From positions 5,487,501 to 5,551,500 of the forward strand of contig JAUCBN010000021.1 of assembly GCA_035048815.1 (NCBI GenBank): a stretch of 64,000 nt of DNA, in the 5' to 3' direction. The stretch's first letter is position 1. Each line of letters begins with the position of its first letter. Made by a program: the position numbers and the translations under genes. The DNA comes from Abelmoschus esculentus. Its lineage: Eukaryota > Streptophyta > Magnoliopsida > Malvales > Malvaceae. Under the pieces are notes generated by a model that was not told where the DNA came from, searched no databases, and worked only from the letters and a program-made list of their open reading frames with translations. This document shows positions 22,330 to 33,022 of the stretch, in pieces.

Positions 22330-23250
22330 AGGGGCATTACTCCTGAACCACCTTAATCGTTTCGTCTCCTTAGTGTTTACCATAATTAGATGAGGAGCTG
22401 GATGCCATGCCTGAGGAATCAATCTTTAGAACCCCTGTGTTAATCAAGTTTTGCACTGTCTTCTTGAACATCATGTAGTTCTCTATCGAGTGTCCTGTTA
22501 AGCCGGCGTGGTATTCGCAACGTATGTTAACATCGTATCAAGCAGGATATGACGGTATGAAAGGAGTGACACAAGTGGGTCGAACTAGATTTGCCTCATA
22601 CAGAATAGAGTATATCTCCTTGTAGGAAAATGAAAAAGGGGTAAAGGTTTTCTTTGCTTTCTCTCTTAGGAATTTGAGTTGTATTTCTTGCGTGCGGTGG
22701 AAAACTCCTGAAGGTCTCAGGAGTTGTGTGGGTAACTTCATAGTTCACCTAACGTTCTTGCCCCTTAAAACATCCTTTGACGCTCCCATCCACCAAAGAT
22801 GATAAGATTTTCTTAAGAGCGGCATCGATTTTGTCCAACGCTAGTTTAGTGGGGGCAGACAGAGGCATTATAAGCTACCTCATATTGGCGAAGGATAGCT
22901 TGGTCTTTTTTCGATAGAGTCATCTCTTCACAATCCTGACTCTTGCTTTCTTGCACGAAAGAGCCTTCTGTCGGACCCTTTCCCCTGATTGCGACAACCA
23001 TCATGTCTTTTAATTCCCTGAACTGTGCTCTAGTTTCATCTTGAAAACTCTTCATGCCTAGTAGTATCTCATTCTGATTCTTGATCACTAACTCCTGTCG
23101 TCCTTCCAGTTTGCTCACCTTTGCCGCAAGATTGTTTAGGTTCTTGAGGTTGTAGCTCCGAGATCGTCCCCTTATCCTTCCTAATATCAGACATGAATGC
23201 CCCTCTTGGGTCCACTCCCCGCCTAGTGAAATTTTTATCCATTCGGTTGG
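22330..23250 (-). pseudogene. Gag remnant of Tat/Ogre-like element
   Basis: Read right to left. A segment near 23085-23145 encodes LKNLNNLAAKVSKLEGRQ, a likely coiled-coil start, and continues in the open frame 23118-22846. The open frame 22741-22538 gives RPSGVFHRTQEIQLKFLREK, then FTPFSFSYKEIYSILYEANL. After its stop comes CEYHAGLTGHSIENY and VQNLINTGVL. The pattern C-x2-H-x4-GHS-x2-(C/Y) followed by a VQxLI segment is typical of Tat/Ogre gag. The position expected for the last Cys is Tyr. Several stops and frame changes make it non-functional. No protease follows. Confidence 0.7.
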
Positions 23251-24423
23251 TGTAGTCCTTGAAAAGCTGTCACATGGTGCCTACAATTAATCCTCTTATG
23301 TTATTAATTAATGCAAGTTATATGCTTGAAAATGCATGAGATGAAAATACATGAGTAAATGCATGAGATGAACAATGCATGAATGCACTTAAAGGTATTG
23401 ATCACGCTAGTGATCGCCCTTTGAGCAACTTTCATCGATTGAGAGATCTTAATGCCCCTTTGTTATTATTATTATTTTTTTATTTTCTTCTTCTTTCTTT
23501 TTCTTCTCTCGATTTTTTCTTTATTTTTCCTTCTTCTTTTTCTTTTCTTCTACCCTCTTTTCCTTATATTTTTACTTCCATATTCTTCTTTATTTCTTTT
23601 CTCTCAATTTTTCTTTTTCTCATTGTTTTTTTTTCTATTTCACTTATTTTCTCTTTTTTTTTTCTCTCTCTTTTTTCCTAATCTCTCAATTTTTATTCCT
23701 TCCAACCTCTTTCTTTTTCATTATTTTTTTTCTTTTTTTTAAATCTTCTGTCATTTTTTCTTTTCTTCCTTTCTCAAATTTCTATTGTTTCTTTCTAATT
23801 TTCTATTTTTCTTCTTTCTCTTATTTTTCTATTTTTTACTCTAATCAGAATGAAAACCTCTAATTGGACAAACCACTTAGATCAACACCTTTAAATATGA
23901 AATGTCTATGCAAATAAAAACACACGAAAAGGTTAGAAAAATAAATAATTGAGCCAACAAAGCAAGAGACAAAACAACCATATTTATTTCGTCTAAAACC
24001 CTAGGTTATCCACATGGCTCTAACGGGGTGGGTTTTCTATGGTCTCTACATGCAGTTTTGGTACTAGACGATACCCAAATTGTCCTTGTTGTCCTCTTCT
24101 AAGAGTAGCAAGGCCCCCGATCATCACCCATTATAGGCTCATCTCAATCGAGTTCAATCCAGGAGGACCGTTTCGCTATTCCCATACGAAGGAACAATAT
24201 CCTTACGAAAGCATAGGGTAGTCGAGCCCCGAAGGTACTTTGCTAGGCCCATATGAAGGAACAATATCCTCACGAAAGCACTAGCTTTTTCCCCTTACTT
24301 AGAGAGACGGGTTGGAATATGTTGAAGTTCGAATTAATAAACAAATAATAATTCAATTGCCACTTTATTTCACAACTTCTAAAATTAATTAAGCGGTATT
24401 TAAAAACAAGGCTTGACTCGTTT
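23251..24423 (-). other. Leader region of Tat/Ogre-like element
   Basis: No gene is seen. It holds ATGCATGAGATGAA-type short repeats (23325-23395), a 400-bp polypyrimidine tract (23455-23850) and a direct repeat around GAAGGAACAATATCC at 24188 and 24255. In element orientation this is the untranslated leader between the primer-binding site and gag. Confidence 0.6.
23455..23850. repeat. Polypyrimidine/polypurine tract in the leader
   Basis: A run of TTCTTTTTCTT-type sequence on the plus strand. Overlapping open frames rich in Phe, Leu and Ser are low-complexity artefacts. Confidence 0.85.
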
Positions 24424-24452
24424 AAAAAAATGTCCCAAGTGGAGTCGCCAAA
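24424..24452 (-). promoter_or_regulatory. Primer-binding site of Tat/Ogre-like element
   Basis: On the minus strand, directly after the LTR terminus TCGCTACA, the sequence is TTTGGCGACTCCACTTGGGA. The motif TGGCGACTCC-CT-GGGA is characteristic of Tat/Ogre elements, which use a tRNA-Arg type primer. It fixes the orientation of the element. Confidence 0.8.
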
Positions 24453-27400
24453 TGTAGCGACCCTTTCGCTAATTAAAAATTTATGTTTACTAAAAAGGTG
24501 CTATTTTTGAAAGAGTAAAAATTAAGAATTTAAAGTGCCTCAAAATAAGGAAATTTAGGGTTTAACTTTTAAAAGGGAAATTTGAGAATTAAAATTTTGG
24601 CTTAAAAATTAGGAATTTGGGTTGCAAATTGAAAATCGATTTGAGAAATTGAGAATTAGGAATTTAGGACTAAGAATGAAAATTGAATTAAAAAAGAAAT
24701 TAGGGCTTGAAAACACTTAACATGAAAAGACTTATAAAATCGTGGATTTTAAAAAAAGACTAAAATTTAAAAGGGAAATTTGAGATTAAAAATTAAAATT
24801 TGAAAAAGGATTAAAAAAAGTTGGAAAAGAATTTTAAAAACTGTTGGGAGTCGCCATCGGCCATTTTGTTAAGCGGGACACCGTAAAAACCAAAGATTCG
24901 AAAAAGAAGGGTTCGAGAGTCGGTTATGATTTAAAAATGGGTTTAGGGTTTAGAAACCACCCAAGAATTGACACCTTTATCAAAATAACCACTTAAATTA
25001 ATTTTGGATTTTTCGGATTAAAATGGTAGTTAAATTAACGTTTGTTTAAAAATTCGAATCGAGTTTTATTTTATCGTGTGTTTATTCGAAGACAACGCAT
25101 ACACCGCGACCACTACGTTGGAACACGAGCCTGTTACGACCGAATAAAGACGTTTAAAATTAGGCTCATTAATTATTGGAGTGGTGTGAAATGAACAAGA
25201 TAAATATATACCAATCAAATATGCATGGCATAATATAAATGAAGCATAAAATAGACATGCAAAACAAAATAATAGAAGTATTAAATAAATAATAATAAAC
25301 AAATAGCAACATAAGTGACAAGTAGGCATAAATTCGAATAAAATTAGACATGCATAAAATCATATATTTAAACACATAAAAACATGCACAAATATGACCA
25401 ACCTAAGTAAATGAACAAATAAATAACATATATATATAAGGCATGACAAAAATAAGAATAGCAAACAAATAGAATATGCATGATAAAGTAAATTAAATGC
25501 ATTATAAAACAAGAAACATGATAAAGCAAATGAACAAATAATATAAAGAAGAGCAAATAAAATAACAAGACATGAATAATTAAATAAACCTAAATAAATA
25601 TGAATGCATGACATATTATGGGATAAATGAAGTACAAATAAACATACAAAACAAATAAAAAGTAATGATACATGATGGAATAAAAAGTGTACAATAAATA
25701 CATGAATATGAGCACAAAGCACAAAAAGGTATAACACATGACAAAGGAAATGAAAAAGCATGATAAATATACAAATAAATGGACAAATAAATAATAAATA
25801 GATAAATAAAATGATGAGCAAACTAAAGAACAAAGTGAAATGAAATGAACCAAAACCATAATAATAAAAATAGACTACTGGAATGGACTAGATTAAAAAA
25901 TGAAATAAAGTATTAAGGATTCGAAAAGCAATTTAGCCAGGGGAAGGGCTCAAAAGCGGACAAAAAAACACGGGGACCCATCTGCAAATAAACCAAATCG
26001 AAAAAGAAGATTTCGGGTTGATTCAGGACCGAAATGAAAGAATTTGAAAACTTGCAAGGGCTGCGGGGTGAATTAAAGGGACACGGGGTGGTTTACGAGG
26101 TAATAAAACCATTTCCTAAAAATCTAATGAGTATAAAACTCATTTAATCCCGCTAAAACAAACCTTTTTCTCATTTTCAACCAAAAATAAAATACCTTCC
26201 CCTCATTTCTCTGTTCAGTTCTTCTAGAAAGGATGAACAAGTTGAACGTTCATCTTCATCCTTTCAACCCAGAAACCACCGCATATTTCAGAATCCGGCC
26301 ACCACTTACGGTGGCCGACGAAGTAAAATCTTTCCTTTTTCCTTTCAAAAAAACTTTCTTACCTCGAAATAAAACTCCTCTTTTACAAACAAAACAAAAT
26401 CAGAGTCAAAGCTTCCACCTTTTATGAAAACAAACCAAAGCGAGAATGACATTAGAACCATTTTTGGTTCGATTTAGAAGAACGAAAAGTGATGGAGACT
26501 CTTTTTCCTCTCGACTCACCCGAACTGACGAAGCGGCCATTAGTTTATTGTCGATCGAAGGAGAGTGTTCCGATGACCTCTAAATCGAAAGGTACCAAAA
26601 AAAGAAAACTACTCTACTTTTTGTATCGATTCTATACTATGAAAAAAAAGAGAGTATTTACCACTGAATTTGGGTTCTTTTGATTTCAATGGTGGTTCCC
26701 CCAATGAATTACAAAGTTAGGGCTTTTCTCTTCTTAAAGCCCTATTTTATTACACTGATTAGAACTTAAAATATCCTTCTCTGCTTTGTTTAAGTCTGAA
26801 ATCCGTGATTTTGGTTGTGATGTTTTCTTTACTCGCATTCTGTGAGCTTCTGAAATTGTCGGTTCCATGTCGTTTACTGTTTTGAATTTGCTGAAGGATA
26901 CTGATTTTCGCCGTAATTCCTTGTACAATTCTGATGTTTTGTTTGTTTTTGCTCATGTGGTTGATACGGGGCGAGAGGGGAACATGGGACATGGCTGTCG
27001 GAGAAGAGAGGGACCACTGAGAAGGGATCGATCACGACAGGGAGACGAGCGGACTCCAGAGTATCCGAAAGGGCACATGCGTGCGATACACGCTCGTTGA
27101 GTTCTCAAATAGTCGCACGTGAGGAAACCGATTAGCCTTGCGTTGGAGCGTCTGATTCTGGACGATTATGCTCCCCTTAATTTGAGCCATTAGATCAGAT
27201 ACTTAGATCTAACGGCTGGGCTTGACGACTACCCAAAGAGATAGTAAGGGTATTAGGGTTTCTCTTATCAGATGGGTTTTGGGCCTTTGTTAATTAGCTG
27301 GTGGGTTTTATTATTTTATTGAATCTTAATTGTAAATAAAATGGGCTACTGATATATATTTGGTTTTATCTTATTTAATCATATTTTATAATAATAATAA

Positions 27401-28014
27401 ATATAATACTCTTAATATTAATAAAAAGATGGTAAAATAAATTATAATAATAATAGAAACAAAAACGAAAGGAAACTAAATATTTAAAAGATTAAACAAA
27501 AAACAATATATACTTTTTCGAATTTTGCTTTAAATAATACATATTATGATATTTGTAATGAAAATGAAAAGAAATCAAATAGTATAAATAATATGCACAT
27601 ATAATATCCTGGACTTTATATATATATATTGCAATGATAATAGCTAATAATAGTAAAAAAAATAAACAAAGAAGAAAAGATCATAAAAAAGGAAAACCTT
27701 TGATAATTTTATTTTAACTGTAGAATATTATAATTAGTGGTCACAACCTAATATATTTTTTGGTTTTTGATTTTTGATTTTAAATAACATATGATAACGA
27801 GAGAAATAATAAAAACAAAATACACAGAAGCTAAATAATATTTTAATAACAAAATTGCACTAAATTAAAAACCAAAAAAGGAATATATATACAAAAAGAG
27901 TAATATAATATTTTTAGATTTCTTAAAAGAAAAAAGTAACACATATAATAGGATATATTTACAAAGTCAAAGAAAAGGAAAATAGATACAAATTAACAAA
28001 TATATTAATATAAT
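24453..28014 (-). mobile_element. 5' LTR of the Tat/Ogre-like element, outer end truncated
   Basis: It is homologous to the left LTR and contains an additional 1178 bp (24722-25900). That extra part includes a GGGAGTCGCCATCGG motif of the kind found in Tat/Ogre LTRs and a long AT-rich stretch with ATAAATGAACAAATAA-type repeats (25190-25860). Since the extra part looks native, the other LTR probably lost it. Homology stops at 28014, where an LTR fragment of another family is joined. Confidence 0.8.
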
Positions 28015-28333
28015 GTTAGGCTTTCGTTTAGCTTCTTCTAAGCTAACTGAGCTGACACCGAACTAATGTTTACTCCTTGAGTTGTAGGTAAGTCTTATGA
28101 AGAAAACATAATAATAGAAATAATGAGAATACTTAAAATAACTTAATATAAATTTAAATCTAAGCTGAAACTTAATAATGTGGTTATATTGACTGTTCAT
28201 ATTTATAGCCTAATTCATATAACTCTTAAGTAGCTTACTATAAAGTATATAAAAGTAATAAATATTAAGATCAGTAAGGTAACTCACCTTTGATCCCTTG
28301 TGTGAAATGAAGCATGAAAGAATGAGATAAATG
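28015..28333 (-). mobile_element. LTR fragment related to the solo LTR at 46829 (family C)
   Basis: Its reverse complement aligns with about 46848-47050: a CATTTATCTCAT-CTTTCATGC start, the TATTTATTACTTTTATATAC segment, and CCACATTATTAAGTTT-AGC. The terminal TG end is missing. Both edges are joined directly to other repeats, so it is a recombination fragment, not an intact insertion. Confidence 0.75.
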
Positions 28334-29172
28334 AGAGGGGTCATTCATCGCGACATACGCTCGAAGAGAGGGGTTGTCCATCACGGTATACGCTCTAACA
28401 AAGGGACCGCTCACCATGACATGCACTTGAAGAGAGGGGGCTTTCTTCGCGGTATACACTCAAAGAGAGGTCGTCCATCACGGTATACGCTCTAAGAAAG
28501 GGATCATTAATTATAACATGCACTCGAAGAGAGGGTTCATTCATAGCAACATACGCTAAAAGAGTGGGGTCATTCATCATGGTATACGCTCAAACAGAGG
28601 GACCGTTTACCATGACATGCACTCGAATAGAGGGGTCTTTAATCGCGACATACGCTCAAAGAGAGGGGTTGTCCATCACGGCATACGCTCAAAGAGAAGG
28701 ACCGTTTATTATGACATATGCTTGAAGATAGGGATCATTCATCACTACATACGCTCAAAGAGAGGGCTTGTCCATCACGGTATACGTTCAAAGAGAGGGA
28801 CCGTTCACCATGGCATGCACTCAAAGAGAGGGGTCATTCATCGCGATATATGCGTAAAGAGATGGGTCGTCCATCACGGTATACGCTCTAAGAAAGAGAC
28901 CGTTTACAATGACATGAACACGAAGAGACGAGTCATTCATCGGGACATGCGCTCAAAGGGAGGGATCGTCTATCACGGTATACGCTCACTCTAAGAAAGG
29001 GATCATTCATTATGACAAGCACTCGAAGAGAGGGGTCATTCATCGCGATATACGCTCAAAGAGATGGCTCATCCATCAGGTATATGCTTAAAGAGAGGGA
29101 CCGTTCACCATGACATGCACTCAAAGGGAGGGATCATTCATCGCGGCACGGTATGCACTGCTCTAAGAAAGG
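28334..29172 (+). repeat. 33-bp satellite array (block 5)
   Basis: About 25 monomers of the same family, plus orientation, with the three types still recognisable. The right end degenerates near 29140-29170 before an LTR fragment. Confidence 0.93.
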
Positions 29173-29726
29173 GACTAGAATAATGAGTCTTTAATATTTG
29201 TCTAGGTCAATCAATTTGTTGTCATACACCTATAAATAGGCACTCATTCCATTGAAAAAGGTACAACTTTTGGCATATATTACAACTTGAGTGTGTTTCT
29301 CTTTTATATTTCTTTTTGAACTTTATCGGCTTACAAGATTGTTCTTGTGGAATTCATCCCTATTCATTTTTTTATATTGCTGGTTCCTAGTTCTTATAAC
29401 TAGAGGGTCACAATCCATTAACCTTTAACCCAAGTCACGGTTTAAAAAATCTTAAGGAACGAGTCTTCACTTTTAATGTTGGTTCCTCCTTTGTTTACAC
29501 TACACCACCAATTACATTCCATCTCTTCACTTTCATCATCCATACATCCTTATTTTCCATATTTCATCCTAAACACAACAACCATCTTATCATCATTCCA
29601 TTTCACCATACTATCCATCCATTTCATATCATCTTGTGAGTTTCATTTCAAAATTCCTATTTTTCATTTTAGTTACTTACTAGAATCACGATCGGGAAAT
29701 CACAAATACAAATTCGGATATTTCGC
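29173..29726 (+). mobile_element. 3' half of an LTR (family D fragment)
   Basis: It has a TATA box (CTATAAATAGG, 29230-29240) and an R/U5-like stretch with TTGAACTTTATCGGCTTAC. A GGTTC-hairpin-AGAGGGTC module (29383-29410) matches the layout of the LTRs at 8673, 46829 and 50413. A pyrimidine-rich tail with TCATCATTCCA-type sequence follows, as in families B and C. The upstream half is missing. The right end merges into the ~169-bp satellite. Confidence 0.65.
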
Positions 29727-31155
29727 AGCCAGATTCCTATCAATCTAAATTTTTTAGCTTTTTAGTCAGTTGAAACTCGAACGGATTCTCTATAAAGCAC
29801 ATTTAAACATGCACGTTTTAATCTCAACAAATCGATAACATATGTTATTAAATCAAATTGTATGAGGTCAAATAGTTAATAATGGGTGTTTGAACAAAAT
29901 TATACAGATTAATCTGAAATTTTCAGCATTTTACTCAGTTAAAAATCGAACGAATTCTCTATTATGCCCTTTAAGACATGCAGGTTTTAATCACAATAAA
30001 ACGACAACCAAATGTTATTAAATCAAATTTTATGAGTTTAAATAGTTAATTATGGGCGTTTGAACAAAATTATACAGATTAATCTCAAATTTTTAGCCTT
30101 TTACTCGGTTAAAATTAGAACGGATTCTCTATAAAGCCATTTTAGACATGCATGTTTTACTTCAAAAAATACGACAACCAAATGTTATTAAATCAAATTT
30201 TGAGTTTAAATAGTTAAATATTGACGTTTGAAAAAAATTATACATATTAATCTAAAATTTTAAGATTTTTACTCGGTTAAAATTCAAACGAATTCTATAT
30301 TAGGCTCATTTAGACAAGCATGTTTTTAATCCCAACAAAACAACAACCAAGTGTTATTAAATCAAATTTTATGAGTTTAAACAGTTAATTATGGGCTTTC
30401 GAATAAAATTATATAGAATAATCCCAAATTTTGGGTTTTTTACTCGGTTGAAATCCGAGTGGATTCTCTATAAAGCCCGTTTACACATGCACGTTTAAAC
30501 CCAACAAAACGACAACCAAATGTTATTAAAATCAAATTTTATGAGTTCAAAAATTTAATTATGGTATTTTTAAAGAAAATTATGTAGATTAATTTCAAAT
30601 TTTCAGCGTTTTACTTGGTTAAAGTTCGAACGGATTCTCTATAAAGCCGATTTAGACATGCACGTTCTAATCCCAACAAAACAATAACCAAATGTTATTA
30701 AATCAATTTTATGAGTTCAAATAGTTATTATGGGCGTTTGGAAAAAAATTATATAGATTAATCTCAAATTTTCAGCTTTTTACTGATTAAAATCCGAAAG
30801 AATTCTCTATTAAGCCTTTTTAGACATTCATGTTTTAATCCCAACAAAACGACAACCAAATGTTATTAAATCAAATTTTATGAGTTTAAATAGTTAATTA
30901 TGGGTGTTTGAACAAAATTATACAGATTAATCTCAAACTTTTAGCTTTTTACACGGTTAAAATTCTAACAGATTCTCTATAAAGCATATTTAGATATGCA
31001 CGTTTTAATCCCAACACAACGACAACCAAATGTTATTAAATCAAATTTTATGAGTTCAAATAATTAATTATGGGAGTTTGAACAAAATTGTACAGATTAA
31101 TCTCAAATTAGCTTTTTACTCGAATAAAATTCGAATGGTCAAATAGTTAATTATG
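29727..31155. repeat. AT-rich satellite with ~169-bp monomer, about eight copies
   Basis: The landmark ACGGATTCTCTATAAAGC recurs at 29781, 29950, 30120, 30288, 30459, 30630, 30799 and 30968, which gives periods of 168-171 bp. Each monomer also contains an ATGTTATTAAATCAAATTTT block and an ATTATACAGATTAATCTCAAA block. Copies are clearly diverged from each other. The last copy is broken at about 31090-31155, where the 33-bp satellite resumes at a shared CTCTA-AGAGAG stretch. It is unrelated in sequence to the 33-bp family. Confidence 0.92.
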
Positions 31156-31553
31156 GATTCTCTAAGAGAGGGACCGTTCACCATGAAATGCACTCGAAGA
31201 AAAGGTCATTCATCGCAATATAGGCTCAAATAGAGGGGTCAAAGATCATGGTATATGCTCAAAGAGAGGGATCGTTCACCATGACATGCACTTCTAAGAG
31301 AGGGGTCATTCATCGCGACAAATGCTCATAGAGAGGGGTCGTCCATCACGGCATACGCTCAAAGAGAGGGACCGTTCATTATGACATGCACTCGAAAAGA
31401 GGGATCATTCATCGAGACATACGCTCAAGGAGAGGTGTCGTCCATCACAATATACGCTTAAAGAGAGGAACAATTCGTTATGACATGCACACGAATATAG
31501 GGGTCGTCCATCACGGTGTACGCTGTAGGAAAAGGACCGTTCACTATGACATA
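31156..31553 (+). repeat. 33-bp satellite array (block 6)
   Basis: About 12 monomers of the same family between the ~169-bp satellite and the 5' LTR of the Athila-like element. Confidence 0.93.
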
Positions 31554-32889
31554 TGATGAGTGCCCAAAAGGCAGTTATTTACTACACTTCTCATGGCACT
31601 TTATGCATCTACTATACTCCAACTTGAGCTGAAATATGGACTCTTTGCACAATATTGGATATTCCGTTATCACTACTTACAAAGTCGACATTTATAGAGA
31701 ATGCGAATATTATTACATATTCAGTACATGTAGGAATATCCAGGGCCGAAGCAGCAGTGAAGCAGTGTTGAGGCCGAGGTAGAGACAAGGCCGCGACAGC
31801 ATCCTGAGTAGCAACATCAACATGATAGGCGACTGAAAGACAAAAATATAGAGAATATTCTGTAAGATGCATCGCACCAATTGGACCAGGCTAGCGCACT
31901 AAAAGCCCAAGTCAAAGACCGAACGAGAAAAGCTTTCTAGAAGGTTGTAAACTTGGAAACATCAGATCTCATGTAGAAGACTTGCTCCCTACTCCAAGTT
32001 AGAGTCTATTTAGGAAAGGTTCCCTAGGTTAAGACTATATATAGCCTAGCCGGCCACATTAAAGAGAGACGATTTTAGAGAAACCCTTCCCCTAAGATTG
32101 ATACTTATCGACATTATGTTCTAAATCTCTTAGGGATTGGTGAAGGTTGTAGATATTAGTGAGCGGTGATTGTTTCTTGTTTCTTTGTTTTAATGCAATA
32201 ATAATATCGAAGTTTGCTTATCCTATTGCCATTCATTGTTCTTGCATTCAAGCTCGAGAGAGAAGTTTGTAAGTAATCTATTTATCTAGCATCGAGAGAG
32301 TTAGATTCACGAAAAGGATAAATACGGTGTTGACGATACTAAATCGGCCTAGAGATAGGTTAAGAGTTTTAGAAGCTAAAAGAAGTGTTGGATTGGTTGG
32401 TGATTATCGTTGATTCACGCTGAGAGGTATCGTCAAAGACTAGTCATCAACAACGCTCTGACTTAGAGATAAGCAGAGTCAACTGCAGACACTTTGCTAA
32501 ACTTTGATGCATCTGCCCAAGATCAAGAGATTGTTGCAGCAGAGAACACCAATGCTGTCGAGGTTGTATCTGTAGTACTACCGAAGCAGTGTTGTGTAAT
32601 TGAATTGGACAAGAAGAAGATCAATCAAATCCACTAATTGACGCAGCTGGATCCTACCCACTTTCTCCATATCGTTCTCCATCCTTTATTTTATGTTTTG
32701 TTATTTAGTTACTTAGTTAGACAATTCCACTTATCTGTGTTTTTACTTTATTTTTTAGGAGCAAGGGAACAAGGGAAGACATATTAAGTATACTAATCCC
32801 TGTGGAGACGATACACGATACACGATATACTTATCACTTTATTAATTGCGACGTGCACACTGCAAGTTGCGCTATTATTACACGCATCA
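31554..32889 (+). mobile_element. 5' LTR of Athila-like element
   Basis: It begins TGATGAGTGCCC and ends ACACGCATCA. The partner LTR begins TGACGAGTGCCC and ends ACGCATCA. A run TTAAGACTATATATAGCC near 32030 is a TATA-box candidate. CGATACACG is duplicated near 32811-32826 relative to the 3' copy. Confidence 0.9.
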
Positions 32890-32895
32890 AGTTTT

Positions 32896-32913
32896 TGGTG
32901 CCGTTGCCGGGGA
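32896..32913 (+). promoter_or_regulatory. Primer-binding site of Athila-like element
   Basis: TGGTGCCGTTGCCGGGGA lies six bases after the LTR. It is one base different from the TGGCGCCGTTGCCGGGGA commonly found in plant Athila elements, complementary to a tRNA-Asp 3' end. Confidence 0.85.
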
Positions 32914-33022
32914 TTGACAATTAAATTTTTGTTTTCTTTATTTTCTTGCTCTTTATCCATTCTTTATTTAACTTTAATTCTAATTATTTATATTTTTTTA
33001 TTAACTTTGACCTATCTGGTGT

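Larger units (their letters stand above)
15108..28014 (-). mobile_element. Non-autonomous Tat/Ogre-like LTR retrotransposon
   Basis: Two long LTRs, 15108 to about 17640 and 24453-28014, flank 6.8 kb. Orientation is minus: next to the right LTR the minus strand reads TTTGGCGACTCCACTTGGGA, the Tat/Ogre-type primer-binding region, and a gag remnant is read on the minus strand at 22.3-23.25 kb. No protease, RT or integrase is recognisable. The region between gag and the 3' LTR holds polypurine runs and a block of the 33-bp satellite. The outer end of the right LTR is lost at 28014, so no target duplication can be checked. Confidence 0.8.

Noticed and set aside
25066..25859. Minus-strand frames rich in Leu, Ile and Phe suggestive of transmembrane proteins
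   Set aside because: They fall in an AT-rich repetitive part of an LTR and have no recognisable domain.
28334..29172. Direct-repeat pattern as a possible CRISPR array
   Set aside because: Repeats are contiguous 33-bp monomers without unique spacers, in a plant repeat context.
29173..29760. Gene with TATA box at 29230 and a 90-residue frame at 29476
   Set aside because: The TATA box and flanks match the layout of LTR promoters in the window, and the frame is low-complexity with no domain.
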